A stretch of 64,000 nt of DNA from positions 9,498,633 to 9,562,632 of the forward strand of contig NC_087069.1 in assembly GCF_963678635.1 (NCBI RefSeq), given 5' to 3'. Positions 1-12,772 of this stretch are shown piece after piece (within the stretch, counting starts at the first letter, position 1; each line of letters opens with the position of its first letter). Source of the stretch: Symsagittifera roscoffensis (Eukaryota > Xenacoelomorpha > Acoela > Convolutidae). Below the pieces are notes generated by a model that was given only the letters and a program-made list of their open reading frames with translations, ran no database searches and was not told the DNA's origin. The translations under genes were made by a program, and so were the position numbers.

Positions 1-960
1 GTATTTAAATTTTTCCAAAATAATCGATTATAATCGATTAAAAATCGATTACGTGGTCTAAATTTGACATGATAATTGATTATATTGACAACATTTTAGT
101 CAACGAAAATCCATTATGATCGATTACTACCCATGAAATTTCGGTGCGGGTAGATTCAGCGAAGAGGATCTCAAGCACTAGAATGGGTTTTTATTGGTTT
201 GTACTTGCACGGTTCTGAGTATATTCGTACCCTGGCTGCCTTGTTCCGCCTTGTTCAAAGAGATCCTTATTAACTTTGATTAGTTTTCATAGAAAATGAT
301 TTTGCTAAGTTTTGTTTTTGTTTTTGTTTAAAATGACTTCAATAGGTTGATTTGTTTGCGCGGGACTACAAAACACTTTTTACAATTTTTTGTTTTTGCA
401 AATGGGAACAGCAGACTTGTCTGATTGGGTCGTACTTGCAAAACATACCAAGAAGTAACGTGACTTCGATTATTTACGTGCTTTTAACGGATAAGGGTGA
501 TATGTAAAGAGAGATAAGGATGTCATATCTGTATTTTCATCGGTTTGAACGAGTTGATAATCTGAGTAAGCATATGTTTATTTCGTGAGAAGTTAACTTT
601 AACTTTCGCAATTGATGTCAGGAAAACATGGGTTAGTTGGAACAGTTTCTGCTTGGAAGCTGCAGTACCTCACTAACCGGGTAAGGCAATCAGGTCATAG
701 CAGTCAGCCATCTGGATGGCCTTGAGTTGCCCATGTTGTTATTAATCTAACTTCATTCAACGGTGCTATTCAACCCAATGCGTCAAGGCCAAACTAACTG
801 GTATTGTTCATAGTGCTACCATTTCTTTTTCTTTCCCGAATTGATCTTCGACTACTGGTTTTACTTTCGGCTACCTTAGCGGACAAAAAAAATTACTCAT
901 TGGTAAACAACCCCTATATCTAGAAATCCGGTATTTTGAATTAGCTCACTTAAATTCCCT
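1..960. other. Non-coding left edge, possibly LTR/flank of the gag relic
   Basis: No ORF can be supported here. The stretch starts with two direct copies of the palindromic 10-mer TAATCGATTA (21-40) followed by related ATCGATT motifs. It ends just before a CA/TGGCGCAG junction at about 963-972, which resembles an LTR end followed by a tRNA-type primer binding site, as in many Ty3/gypsy elements. Part of this stretch could therefore be a 5' LTR, but the partner LTR is not in the window, so the call is inference. Confidence 0.35.
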
Positions 961-964
961 CCAC

Positions 965-1930
965 ATGGCGCAGCCAGCAAAGGATAAAACTCCTTTCTGC
1001 ATAAACACATTCTGGGAACAACCAACACAAGAACTTCGGGTAAAATGGAAACAGCACGTTACACTGGCAATTATCAGTAAAAACAATGCTGATCTCGAGG
1101 ATCTACTACTAGAAAAACCAACAGTTTGGTATACCCAGACAAACCGATTGAGGAACCAGAGCACACAAACCAAACTCAGCAGTCGAGGAGAAATCAAAAA
1201 TTTTGGACTTTTGCGTTGCTAAACAAATGGAAAAACGAGTGCCAGAGGATAAAGGCCGTGTGGATGACATGGGAAATTGTGGACAGAAAAGTCGAATCCC
1301 ATGTTTTTCTCTGACTCGAGAGGAAGGAAGGAATGCGAAGACTACAAAGCAAGAATACGAACGTGGAGATAAACGATCAAAGAGTAACCACCATGAGTCC
1401 ATTGGAAATGCTGGAAGGCACCATCAAGTCCCATCGCTAAATTGCATTCGATTTCTTTTCTCGAGGAAACAGACAAAATGAATCTTGTGAAACGTTTCAC
1501 GCTACCCTACGAAACCTAGCACAGGCATGCAATTTAGACACATCGGGAAACAGATGTCTCAAAGAAAATTTTACTCCAAATTTTGTCAACGGTGACATTC
1601 AAAAAGATATTTTAAAAGACGCTAGATCCGGCACAATGCTTGGAATTGGCAATCAACCTAGAAAAAAGAGAAGTCAACTGGCAGAAAATCCAATCAATAG
1701 TGAACATTTCTAACGAAAGTACATGAATTGGGGTCGGGACATAAGGTTTTTGAAAACAATTTGAACTATCATTAAAGTCAAACGGATAAAAATTCGTCAA
1801 GCACATTCCAACGCTCGGAGGTAACGAAACCCTGCTGAGAATACGGTTTGCAGTGGTTCAAACCACAAAAGTTCTTGCTCTGCAGCGGAAAATTTAAGCA
1901 TTATCTAAGTGGGGAAAGAATCATTTCCGA
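965..1930 (+). pseudogene. gag: Ty3/gypsy gag relic, multiply frameshifted
   Basis: This is a decayed capsid-nucleocapsid gene of an LTR retrotransposon. The N-terminal piece (965-1222) contains the segment INTFWEQP followed by a W and K/H-rich stretch, typical of invertebrate gypsy Gag starts. The sense continues in other frames: 1126-1314 (a segment ending VESHVFL, which reads like the capsid core), then an open stretch from about 1447 to 1712 with QNESCETFHATLRNLAQACN, a Gag helix pattern. At about 1848-1930 a CSGSNHKSSC segment looks like a ruined zinc knuckle. At least three frame changes are needed, so it is not functional. The ATG overlaps a TGGCGCAG primer-binding-like sequence, so the apparent start may be accidental. 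Confidence 0.65.
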
Positions 1931-2373
1931 TCCAAAAAGTCCTCAGACAAAAACGGTCCTCCCAAATAGGGGCCAGATGTCGATTAAATTGAGCTAGCAT
2001 CTTTTGCACGGTAGTTAATGCGTCAGACACCGATTATCTGGGATCGACAACCGGAGAACTTATTGAATGACTCAAGATTCGTATGAAATTCGGAGAAAGG
2101 GAGTTCATGTTTAAAGCGGATTGAGGAAGCGTAGCCACAATAGTTCCCAAATGGATGGCAAAAATGATAGTGGAAACAAGCAACAAATCCTTCTGGGACC
2201 CTGAACAAAGTCTGCCGGCTGTCAAAACCTCGGAGCGTTGCAGACGTATGAAACTTTAGTTACAGATCTACAATCAGCCGGTTGGAGGTTTGAGAATGCT
2301 TACATTCAAGTGACGTATAATGGACTCAAACCAAAGCTGAGCGGGTTCATCTGGAAAAGCTTGGTCTAAGGAT
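1931..2373 (+). other. Probable continuation of the decayed gypsy element
   Basis: The stretch between the gag relic and the assembly gap has only short open frames and no clear protease or RT motif. By position it should be protease/RT-proximal sequence of the same element, but I cannot show this from motifs. Confidence 0.25.
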
Positions 2374-2573
2374 NNNNNNNNNNNNNNNNNNNNNNNNNNN
2401 NNNNNNNNNNNNNNNNNNNNNNNNNNNNNNNNNNNNNNNNNNNNNNNNNNNNNNNNNNNNNNNNNNNNNNNNNNNNNNNNNNNNNNNNNNNNNNNNNNNN
2501 NNNNNNNNNNNNNNNNNNNNNNNNNNNNNNNNNNNNNNNNNNNNNNNNNNNNNNNNNNNNNNNNNNNNNNNNN
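2374..2573. other. Assembly gap (200 N)
   Basis: A run of exactly 200 N. The round length suggests a scaffold placeholder rather than a measured gap. Reading frames crossing it are artefacts. Confidence 0.99.
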
Positions 2574-5500
2574 TCTTGTTGATCAGTCAGAAATAGGTCA
2601 TTACCAAGCTTCAGACTATAAGCAGCCGTAAAGCAAAGTTTGAAGCAATTAAGATCGTCGTAATTTCTAATGTTTATCAATCAAACTTGGTATTCTCGAA
2701 CTCGAAAAGGCAAGTCAACATTAGAGGATCCACAAATTGGAGTAAGCTTTGCAAGTTCCACAAATCTTGAATTACCTGTTGCAAAACCCTGCCGCTCCAT
2801 TAATTTCAAAAGTGTCCACAACAGCTTGAATTTTCTCGATCATTTCGAAAAATTTGTAATCTTCTAATCCTCAGCTCATCACTGCTTTTTTGTGGGAAAA
2901 GACTTGAATGTCAATTCGCTCGTCAGGCTCTATGTTACTAAAATCGATTATTGCTCTAGTTCTTACTAAACCCAAATCAGCACTGAACCGATCGTTTCTA
3001 GCTCCTTCTGTAACACGTTCCATCATGAAATTTTGAATTTTATCTTTTTTTCTTGCAAAATTTCCAAAAGATCAATCGATTATTTTCCTTCGGATGGTTG
3101 GTTCCCTTCAATCACGTATGTCTTCAGAAAACCAAAAGTAGATGACACTTTTTATGACCTGTGCCGTTGACTTCGTCTCCATCAGCAGCACTCATATCAC
3201 AGAGAGCAGCATCAGCCGCGGCACTCGTAGTGGCTATGTCACCAGAGACAACTCTCATTACTATTAGATCATGGGCTGCTAGTAAATGAATTGATAAGTT
3301 TTTCGGCTAATTAAAGCCCTAATGTCAAACATCTCCAAACTGAACATGAATGTTATGATATAGTTTTTTTAAAACTTTTTAAGCATTTGAGCAAGGAACA
3401 CTCATTTCATCGATAACATTGATAAACAATAGATCATTTTTCATTACAATGCTTGTCACGCTCATTGCACTTGTTTGCATATGTCAGTGTCTCTGAACAA
3501 AAAAAATTCAATTGAGGTTTTTCTGAAATTTGTTTAAAAAATGATTATTAGAAATAAGTAGAGTCAAGTGATCTGTAAATTAATCAGATACATCAGAAAG
3601 TAGAAAAAAATTATTATTCGTCTATCAATTGCAGAGAAAAAGTTTTTTGTTTATGGCTCGCAAAGGTGAAATTGAACTAATTTTCCCGCCAAAATTATAA
3701 ATTTATTCAAATCGCCCGCCTATTTGTACATGCTGAAGTAATATTTGCTGACATAGCTTGATTAATGTGACATAATTAGGCAAAGTTACTGAAGATGACA
3801 AATTTCAAGTAAAATTGAAAGGATCAGAGTTATGTGATCATGGATTTGTTTTCAAAATCGTTTAATTAGTTTTCAGTTTCACATATCAAAACGTATGTCA
3901 CGGAGTACAGATTATTTTGGAATTACAAATCCAAATTAAGCTTTTGTTAATACAGGTACTGAGTTTTTGGTTTCTTATAACAAGCTAGTAGTTTGCTTAA
4001 ACAGTAATTTTTGAAATGAAAATCTCAAAAGACTTAATCAATTACAGATCGATTTGTTAGACCAATTAATTGTTTGTCTATTATCAATTTTTTATAAAAA
4101 GCTTCAACTTTTGGTTACTGAATATTATTGAGGGTTTTAAAATTCAAGAAATAATTAAGCCCCCGCAAATAGAGCTTATAATCTAGAAAAAGTAATCAAA
4201 ATAACTTTACATTAACAAAAATGGGTGTGTTGTTTTAAGGAAAAGTAAGTGTTTTAAAGTTCTCCTCGGAAACAATTGAGAATTTTTATCGTTTTTTAAA
4301 AACCAAACAACGTGAAATTACTTAACGATTATAGTTAAGGGTCTTTGCTAAAGATGTTCAGCCTACTACTAACCACTATTTTTCCCCTAGAAACATCCCA
4401 TTTTCTCTAATAATAAAAAATAACTATTATAAAAAGCAACTTTTTGCGGTTGAAGTGTTGATATCCACAAAAACTTGTGTTTAAATTTCTGAACTCTTGC
4501 TAAAAACTGCGTTTTTTGCGGAGAGCAGAAATATGAGTGGTCGGAAGGCTATATTAAGACCAGGTTGCAAAAATTTAGAAAATTAGCATTTCAATGACGT
4601 TTTTCAAAAATCGAGTCTGCATCTCTTAAGACAGTCTGAAAATAGTCGTGCGATATATCAAAATATTTTTCTTAACCAGTTAATTAGCTTTGCAAGGAAG
4701 TTTAAATAAAAACTGTCTCAATTTGTCTAGATAAAATTCAGACAATCATCCGAAATTTGAAATTTTCAATTTATTTTTTTATTTTGGTTGAGGACTTACT
4801 CAACAATCGCTCACAAAAAGGTGCAATATGCTCTCCTCTTCCTAACAACTTAAAAATTGAAATAGAAATAGGAAGAGAGTTTTCATTAGAAAACCGTTTA
4901 GTCACAATCAAACCAAATGAAGCTTTAAAAACACACTCTCAATTTGAAACTTAATTAGTTATAAACAAGAAAAAACAAAAACGAAAATCAAACAATCTTA
5001 ACCTCAATTTTAAAGGCAAATAAGATCCAAGTAGTCCTGCGCCTTTTCCAGTGATGTTAGCTTTCGCTTCTCCGTTGGCGCTAAACATAGAGAATGGGTC
5101 AAGTTTTTCATGTGGTTACTCACTGTTGCAGCAGAGGTGCTTGTTGAAATTCAACCTGGTTAATCAAAATATGATGACACTGCAGCAGAAGAATTAGCTT
5201 TCAAGATAATCGATGATGGTGACTCAACCTGCTCCACCTCCCGTAAACGGTCAAAAACTTCAATTTCACTAGGGTATTGTATTTAATTTTTGTACATACG
5301 AAAAAAATCACAATCGTGTTTATACAAAATTCTTTCAACTGAATTTGTTACAGGTGAAATATCACTCTGAACAGCAAGTGGTTTGTCAAGTTCCGTATGC
5401 CTTACTGAGTTAGTAAGATATCTCAAATAAATGTTCTTGAATTCTTTGTATTTCTTTCTGATCTTTAGGAAAATTTTACTGAACATATAAGAGAAATTTT

Positions 5501-7200
5501 TTGGGTATCTTGACCTGATTTGTACAAGCCCTCTCATCAGAAGTTAAACTATTTTTTGTGAACAATTGCAACAAAAACATCATTAACCGTTATCTTTGAA
5601 AACTGTTCTCTCATAATTAGAATATTTGGCAAAACGATAGCAAGACGTTTTGAAAGATATTTTAGAGGAAAGTAACAAACGTAACGCAAAAAAAAAGAAA
5701 TTGGAAAAAAATTCGCTAAGATTAAAAGAGGAGTTAATCTTCTGATGGGAGTTATTAGGACCTCCCATGTAGTTTTTTAATAGCAGGTTTTAAATACCAC
5801 AAAAAATGTGACCTACGACGCCCGTTAAATTTTTTATTCATTGAACAAGATCAAAACACTAATCCACTTGAATCAAATTGCAATCGAATACGTTTGCTAT
5901 ATAAAATACTTGTGTGCTCATGTTGAATTAGACACAACGCTTTAATTTGCAATTCTATACATTCAATTGAAACTATTTCTTAGTACTAATTTTTGAAATC
6001 AAGTTACTTTGAAATTTTGCTGACTACAGGGAAAAAAAACAAAACAAACGCCACAGCAATTGCAGATAGAAAAATTGGCAATTCCAATTTGGATATTATG
6101 GAAAAGATAAAAGAATAGCGCATGCTGCATTGAAAAGCTACGACCCAACTGGTACATGTATATTCTTGAAAGTTTTTTAAAAAAGCAACTGAAGACGCTG
6201 AATTCAAATGTGTACAAAGACTTTGCTTAACCAGCGAAGAATTTTCAAAATTACCTAAATCGGGAAAGTATGAAATACGAGTGAATTTTGAGTGATACTG
6301 TTGAAAGCAAAAGTAATTCCGATTTCAAACACGACTGGAGTTAAAAATTTTTCACAAAAAAAGAAGAAGCTATGTTTCAAGATTTGTTAGATGATTATTT
6401 CGTACAGCTTCAACTAAAATTCAAATTTTTCATTACTGAAAAAATTCCCAATTTTTTGAATTTCAAAATCTATGCTTTAGGAAGCCACTTCAAATCAGAG
6501 AAGTGCCCTTTCTTTGTTGACCATAAAAAAAATCCCGATACCATAAATTGATTCGAGTAGATTCAGAGGAACAATTAAACCAATTTTTTCCTTCGCAAAA
6601 AGTTTCAGTCTTCTTTGCTTTTTCATTTGATTCAAAAACTTTTCTCCTGCATATGATGTCAAAGAAAACGGTGATTTATTTTGACAAGCTAAAACTAGCT
6701 CTAACTTATTCACACCAACCTGTTGCAGCCAATCTCGATTTGTCAGATTTCACTGCCATCAAAGATCGTTTACCCAAATGATTGCTTCATGTATCATGTA
6801 ACAAACAAACTTCACCAAATCGAAACGTCTGCAAAAAATCTCCTGCCGTTAGGCGACAGAAACGAATTGGTATTTCAGATACGTCTGCTGCATTATCCGC
6901 GCCAACCAAATCTTCGAAAAATTTTGGCAACAGTTCCAAAGGAACCCGTAGAAAGCAGACATGTTAAAACAGATCAGGTGAATATCGAAACAATGAGAAG
7001 ATTTGAAATTTTTTCAATGGATATTATTCTGCGCGTTCTGTAAAAAAATTAAATATTTTGAAAATGGATAAAAAAATTTCCATGTAGATATGGAAGTTAT
7101 TTTGTGTGAATCCATTGTTGAAGAGTAGGTTAAACTTTAATTGATAACTTTCGTATCATTTTTTAACATTCTTGTTCGGTAGACACTTTTTCAACTTTTG
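2574..7200. other. AT-rich non-coding stretch, no supported gene
   Basis: Only short frames (up to 106 codons) occur on either strand, with no motif I recognise and no long repeat partner in the window. The right part may be degraded upstream sequence of the Polinton relic that becomes recognisable after 7.2 kb, but nothing here proves it. Confidence 0.4.
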
Positions 7201-7259
7201 ATTCGAAACAAATTAATGGAATTTTTAACAAAATTAAAACTCAAGATCAGTCTTTTTTT

Positions 7260-7511
7260 AAGCCCTTTTGTTTGTATTTGGATGCTGAATTCATTATGGG
7301 ATTTGTTTTGAAAAACAGACCATATGGTGGCTTAACTGGAATGCACAAATCTTTGCTCGACAAACACAAGCAAGAAAATTTACCAGAAAAAGAGGTTATT
7401 TGCCAGAAAAAAATGATACCGGACTTGGGTACACATATGATTATTGCCTTGTTGAATAAAAAAGTTCTACCTAGGTCAAGTGACAGGTACGGGGTGCTGC
7501 TTTTTTCTTGA
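7260..7511 (+). pseudogene. Possible Polinton integrase N-terminal fragment
   Basis: An open stretch of about 80 codons contains PYGGLTGMHKSLLDKH. The YGG followed by an amphipathic L/K helix is reminiscent of the N-terminal region of Polinton-type (RVE) integrases. No DDE catalytic core can be read downstream, so this may be a coincidence. Its position, upstream of the capsid genes on the same strand, is compatible. Confidence 0.25.
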
Positions 7512-10269
7512 AGCATTCAGAATTTTTTTGTTTGACAGAATGTTGAGTGAAAGTCAGGTTAACACAAAGGAAGAAAATCGGAAAACTGTTTTAAAGCGTC
7601 TCTCTTTTTTAAATTGATGAAGAAAGAAATTTCCGTTTGCGCTGCTAAAACAATTGATACAATTCATTTTCTGCCGCCAGTCGTACTCAACAATTTGTCA
7701 AAAAGAAAAAAAGCTCATTTGGGTATCTAAATTTTTGCATAGGCTTCGCTGGGACCAAGGTCGAGTACACTCACTCTTATTTGGATCAAATTTATGACAG
7801 CATCCCCTTGAGGAACCCATACTACTAAGGTTTTGCCAAAAACTTACAAAAACTTTTTTATTAGTTGAACACTCAAAATTACCCGAGACCAATTTGGAAG
7901 ATATTGGCTGCCCGAAGAGACTTTTTCTTTTTCTTCACTCGCATCAATTATTTAAACATTGTACCCGAAGAAAAACTTTTTTTTTCGATTGGACAAAAAA
8001 ATGAAGTCTCTCATAATGGAAACACGTTTATCTCCAAATTTGATGTTTTATGCTTCGATGACTATTCAAAGTTCTGAAAATAAATTAACATCAAGAATTA
8101 AGATCATTCTAATGCGGCCAGGTTTATTAGATTGTCAAGGAAAATCTTTTTTGCAAAAAAAATGAGCAAACTACACTAGGCGATATCAAAATCGATCTTT
8201 TACGGAAACTCTCCACAGTTCTTGACTACTTTCACCGGTCCAAACTCCAAGCTCCAAAATTTTCGACATACAATTCAGTTGTTTAACCTCAATCTGGATG
8301 TGCTGCATCCTCAGCTTGGAGAAGGAGAACAAATCAATTTGCATGACTATTAGCTTGAGAAATTACCAAAAAAATGTTTAGATGAAATCAAAACCGAAAA
8401 ATTAGAAAAATTGCTCGGATACAAATGACAAACAAAAACAGCGCAAGATATATAATAAATTTCAATCCGAACAGCCATCGGTCAGGGAGTAAAAAAAGCC
8501 GATTGGTATGCAGTTGTAATTATCAACCTTGATACAGACTAAAAAATTTTTTTCTAGCAAACATGAAAAATGAGGAAGCCACTGTCTACAAAAATGATTG
8601 TGACTTTGCAGACATTAGTGTTGTGAAAGATTCTTTATCTATAGGAAATATATTATGGAAACTTTGTAATTCGGTTCGTCTTCCGCTTGAAGAAGTTGTC
8701 TTTATCGCACAAGTCTGTTTTATTTTCATTGTGCTTAAACAAAAAAAGTTCATATAATTCATTTCAAGCAAAATTTATTTCAGCAAAGTAAACAATCACA
8801 TTCTAAAGATATGAAAACAACTCAATTAAAACTGTTCAAATCACCTCGAGACCTTCGAAAAATTGAGCAAAATAGCAGGAAATTGAATAAAGCCTAACTG
8901 CTCCGTCATGCCTATTAGTAGGTAACGGAAAAAAACTTGGTCATTTGCTGATAGACTTAAATCTAAAAAATTCAGAATGCCTTCTTTTTTGTCAATCACA
9001 GATTCAACGTCGCTAATATTTTTCTGCGTTCCATCCTCAAAAGAGGTCATCACAACTTTTGAAAACGAAAGAGAAAGAACAACAAAAATTCAAGCAATTG
9101 CTCAATAGTCAGCATTGAAGATGATCAATTTTGACAAAAGCTGATTCAAAATTTATCAGACTTCTTTGCAATCGTTTTGTATATTCTTAGGGCAATTTTC
9201 CAGCTAGCAAAAGTTTCATCGAGAGCAAGAAAATAATATTTGAGAAAAATGTTTACACTAAGATTAGCATCCAAGGGAACAAAAAAAATTGGCAAACAGT
9301 ATTACACTGCTTCAACTAATCGGAACATGGTGTTATATTTATTTGAAAAAATTGAACATTAAGCATGTGTGCTGAAAATTTTATCCTCGCAATGTTTATG
9401 CTACAGATGAAACAACTGTACCACGATCTCGAATCCTTCATAATCCATCAATCTATGACAAAACGATTCAGCCGAATGCTGTACAGTGGTTTCGAGAACG
9501 AAATACCAGCCGCGACTCTCCGCCACCATCAAAACCTTTAATTTTGTCGTGCCAAATCTTCAAAAAAGAAATTTAACTGCACTCACTAATTTCAGTGGAG
9601 ATGATAAAGCAAAAAAAGATATCGAATCACACAATTATCTGCAGCAAACAACTTGAAAATTGATAGAAAAAGAAGACAAAAAAAAACTAATGGAAAAATC
9701 GCTGAAAATTTTCAAAAAATTGTCGAGTCCATTCATGATTTTTTGGAAGCTAATGAAGTGGAAAGGGCAAGTGCAGCGCTAGAACAGTTGATTAATTTTA
9801 AATCCTTGAACTTAGACGTTGACGGACATGTTTCGTTTTAAAGAAAGCCAATCCTCGTTAGGTTTCAATCAAAGAACGTTTAGAGTGAATTTTATCCACA
9901 AATTTTCAAAAAATTTATTTTTGACTCCAGTCTAGTGTCCAACTGTTATGCAAACAGATTCTCCGCTCGCTTAAGACTCAATTTCTTCCTTTGTCCTGGA
10001 CAATTCAACAACTGAGGAACCGAAAACATCTGACAAAAGATGAACCCAGAAAAAAGTTTTCCCACCAAAGATGCAAAGCCGCCATTTTTATAGAACAATT
10101 GATCAAAGAGATAAAGCAATACATAAAGTCAAAATTATTTTGACGTAAGTCCTCAATAAATCACAAATAGCATGATTATTTGGATGAAGCAAATGAAGGA
10201 ATCTCTATCGCAAAACCCCAAATAATCAGTCTGTTAGGCTAACTTGCAAAACCTGATGAGCAGGGTGAA
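7512..10269. other. Degraded interior of the Polinton relic, genes not recognised
   Basis: Short + strand frames occur, for example 7865-8077, 8563-8757 and 9653-9841 (62 aa, Lys-rich, predicted helical), but none shows a family motif. The stretch lies where packaging ATPase and accessory genes would be expected, but no Walker A motif is visible. Treat it as decayed element DNA. Confidence 0.35.
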
Positions 10270-10620
10270 TATCACATTGGTTACAAAATGATACTCTCCT
10301 TCGATACATCTTATGAGTGAAACGAATTGTACGAATATCATTTCCCATATGAGTTATCCAGTGGGACAAGTCCAATGTTCGTCTATTTTGACATTATTCA
10401 GAACCAAACTGTTGAAGTGTAAGGGCCCCATTGTTACGCTTCATTGAGTCAAATGGAATCATCAAAAATGAAGCCTGCAGCCTTGAACTCAATAATCTAA
10501 AAGACTTCATCAATTTAGACTTCCAAAATTTATATCTGTACAATCAATATGCGCACAAAAATTCAAAAACTAGTGCCCTTTGCAGGAACTGCTAAAGTTG
10601 TGATGACTCTAAAACTCTAA
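10270..10620 (+). pseudogene. Polinton minor capsid (penton-like) remnant
   Basis: The frame around 10298-10426 reads DTSYE, a stop, then ELYEYHFPYELSSGTSPMF and VYFDIIQNQTVEV, then a stop. A YEYHFPY block followed by a hydrophobic VYFDII strand and a Q-T-V turn matches a conserved stretch of the minor capsid (penton-like) protein of Polintons. The rest of the gene shifts frame repeatedly. It lies directly upstream of the core-like gene, as expected in a Polinton capsid module. It is non-functional. Confidence 0.5.
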
Positions 10621-10645
10621 AACTCGATCGCTTCGATTGAAACCA

Positions 10646-11065
10646 ATGGAACATTTTTATACAAAGCAAGCTTCACTTCCTCATTTTTCTGGACACTACG
10701 AAAAACTCTGCAGTAGATTTAACGCTTTGGCTGCTGGTATTGGTCGTGTTGCCCTACCGTTTGAACGACAAGTTTTTCCACCGGCTGCAAAAAAAAACTG
10801 AGCAGAGAACTTTTGATGATTGCAGCTTCTGAACTGATTGATGTTGATATGAAAAATAGGTCTCCTAAGCAAGCATTAAGAAACACTGTAACAAAAACTG
10901 CAAGAAAACAACTTGGTGGTTATAGACGTCGTCGTAAGACACCATTAAAGTGATTAGGAAGAAAAACCAACGCCTGCAGGAGCTCGAAGAAGAAAAACAA
11001 CCATTCGAAGAAAAAGCAGACCAGCAAAAAGTCGAGCAAACCTTTTCTCGAACATAAAAATTGAT
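10646..11065 (+). pseudogene. Polinton basic core-like protein, frameshifted
   Basis: ATG at 10646 opens 51 codons (to the stop at 10799-10801) rich in aromatic and basic residues, ending RQVFPPAAKK. After a frame change at an A-run the sense continues as ELIDVDMKN, then SPKQALRNTVTKTARKQLGG and an Arg-rich tail (YRRRRKTPLK, stop at 10951-10953). More basic sequence follows to about 11060. The SPKQAL...RKQLGG block with a poly-basic tail is a hallmark of the small DNA-condensing/minor virion protein next to the major capsid gene in Polintons. The piece ALAAGIGRVALPF resembles ALAQTLGTTAVPF of the copy at 59.5 kb, confirming a shared family. Confidence 0.65.
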
Positions 11066-11236
11066 CGCTAACTGGTTACCCAATAAGGCTACCAAAGGTA
11101 ATCTGGATTTGTTTGAAAATAACCTCTTTTGATACTTTTGAAATGATTTTTGACCAAAAAAAAATTGTCCTTTCTATTCACCTAGTAGACCAAGGCTTGA
11201 AATTGGAATCCCCGGTGACTGTAACAATTATGTTTA
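11066..11236 (+). other. Decayed spacer / capsid N-terminus
   Basis: The start of the major capsid gene should lie here, but the frame is too damaged to follow. Confidence 0.3.
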
Positions 11237-12275
11237 GTGAAACAAATGTATCTGAAAAAACGATGCAAAGTAACACAAGCAAGTGGAACTGATCCGAGGT
11301 ACAAAAACACTAAACATCGTGAACAACTCCTTGCTCCTTGTATTTCCTTCAATGAATGTAACATCTCTGCTAATGGACTCAAAATTTCAAATTCCTATTG
11401 TAACACCGCGCACAAAAGTTTAATTAGAACCGAAATTTTTAACAGGAAAGGAGCCATAGAGTCATCGCTCAAATGTCAAGGATATTGTTATGAAAACGAT
11501 CCCGCTGCAATAGATGCAGCTGGTTTCTTTTCTCAAAGATAGTGGGCCCGCGTATTGAGGAAAGTTTGGTTTCATGGACCATGAAGTTTGGTTTCATGGA
11601 GTTTGGTTTCATGGTTTTCAAGTTTGACAAGCGTTTTTTGAGCGGTATTACCATCAGAGTTTCCTACAGAAGCTCTCAAGAAGACTTTTTGATTATATCT
11701 GATTATGCTGCGAAGCATTACAAGCTACAATTACTCGAAGCGAACCTGTATGTTGGAAAAATGACCGTGAACGAGCATGTGCTCTCTGCCATCGATTCAA
11801 CTTTAATCAAATTGCTCAAAACTCCTGCGAACTATCCCTATCAAGGAGAAATTGCCGAAAATAGTTTTGGTCCGCGCACCTCGCAATAGGGCGATATTTG
11901 TACTCTACCGTTGAGGCAAATTATAAAAGCAATGAACTCCAGTGATGCGTTTTTTGGAACAAAACGATCGAATCCTTTTCATTATCGAAATTTTGGATTA
12001 GAACAAATTACTTTGGGACGGAATTATTTGCCAAAAGCAAGTACTTCAGTTAGTACACAAAATCAAAAACGTCTCTTCTTCAACACGCTATCACCGCTGG
12101 GTTGGTTGCACTGCGCAGTGTGAATAACTTTGGATAATTATCAGCAGCACTTTATTATGTGTTTCAATCTCAGGAATACACAGCAGGCAGCTCTTTATGT
12201 TTTGCATCCAGAATTTACTAACTGGTCAGTCTCGCTCGATCTTTATATCTTCATTTCTGAAACGATTTGACAGCA
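11237..12275 (+). pseudogene. Polinton major capsid protein (double jelly-roll) remnant
   Basis: Consecutive + strand pieces spell a Polinton major capsid protein. 11237-11542 has SFNECNISANGLKISNSY and CQGYCYENDP. 11542-11889 has KHYKLQLLEANLYVGKMTVN then AIDSTLIKLLKTPANYPYQ. 11911-12123 has SDAFFGTKRSNPFHYRNFG. 12132-12255 has DNYQQHFIMCFNLRNTQQAA and LHPEFTNWSVSLDLY. The ANLYVxKM and NPFHYRxFGL blocks are characteristic of this family, whose animal copies are often annotated as F54H12.2-like proteins. Frame changes and stops separate the blocks. A short triple repeat of a GTTTGGTTTCATGG-like unit at about 11567-11615 interrupts it and was probably acquired later. Confidence 0.72.
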
Positions 12276-12329
12276 AACCTGGAAGTTTTTGTTTGGTGTT
12301 CAAAAATTTTGGCGGACTGAAAATGGATT

Positions 12330-12772
12330 AAATACAATTGCAAGATCTTATACAGAAACATAAACATCTTGATTACAATAGTCTTGGATTGTTTGCAGCC
12401 AAAAAATATCAGCCTCATGTTCCATACAATTCCTTTTTGATTGTGAACACTTCAAAATCAGATGCTCCACAGGCACTTAGGACTCTGATATAACTCCGAA
12501 AAATTTTGTCATACTTTGCAGATCCTCTCGACCTCTCTCTCTCCTTAAAACACAACAATAACTATCAAAGGACAAACAAGAATTTCAATCATGCCATAGA
12601 ACTGACGACAAGAGTTCCAATGCAAAACACAATTTCTACAATGTGTGGTTTTTATTGTATTTATATAGCACATTTGAATTTTAGCACAAACTTTAACAGT
12701 GATGCTTTTGATTTTGTATACGTTAATCATGATGTTTTGAAAGGTATCTCGACTCATTTGTCTTCTCATTAA
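12330..12772 (+). pseudogene. Polinton adenovirus-type cysteine protease remnant
   Basis: The C-terminal frame 12506-12772 reads SYFADPLDLSLSL, then VPMQNTISTMCGFYCIYIAH and ends near DVLKGISTHLSSH. This is the C5-type maturation protease of Polintons: the catalytic Asp context (YFADP) and Cys block (MCGFYCIY) are kept. The upstream piece (FLIVNTSKSDAPQALRTLI, about 12451-12492) is where the catalytic HW pair should be, and it reads LR instead; a stop follows. The enzyme is therefore dead. It lies right after the major capsid gene, the usual Polinton order. Confidence 0.72.

Larger units (their letters stand above)
7200..12772 (+). mobile_element. Decayed Polinton/Maverick element (left relic)
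   Basis: Polintons are large self-synthesising DNA transposons that carry virion-type genes. Four of their gene families are recognisable in order on the + strand: a minor-capsid-like piece (about 10.3 kb), a basic core-like protein (10.65-11.06 kb), the major capsid protein (11.24-12.27 kb) and the adenovirus-type cysteine protease (12.33-12.77 kb). All have stops or frameshifts. DNA polymerase B and the packaging ATPase were not found here, and terminal inverted repeats were not located, so the left boundary is approximate. The element is an old relic related to the inverted one at 59-62 kb. Confidence 0.75.

Noticed and set aside
2366-2680. A - strand frame of 104 codons
   Set aside because: Two thirds of it is the run of N; the frame is an artefact of the assembly gap.
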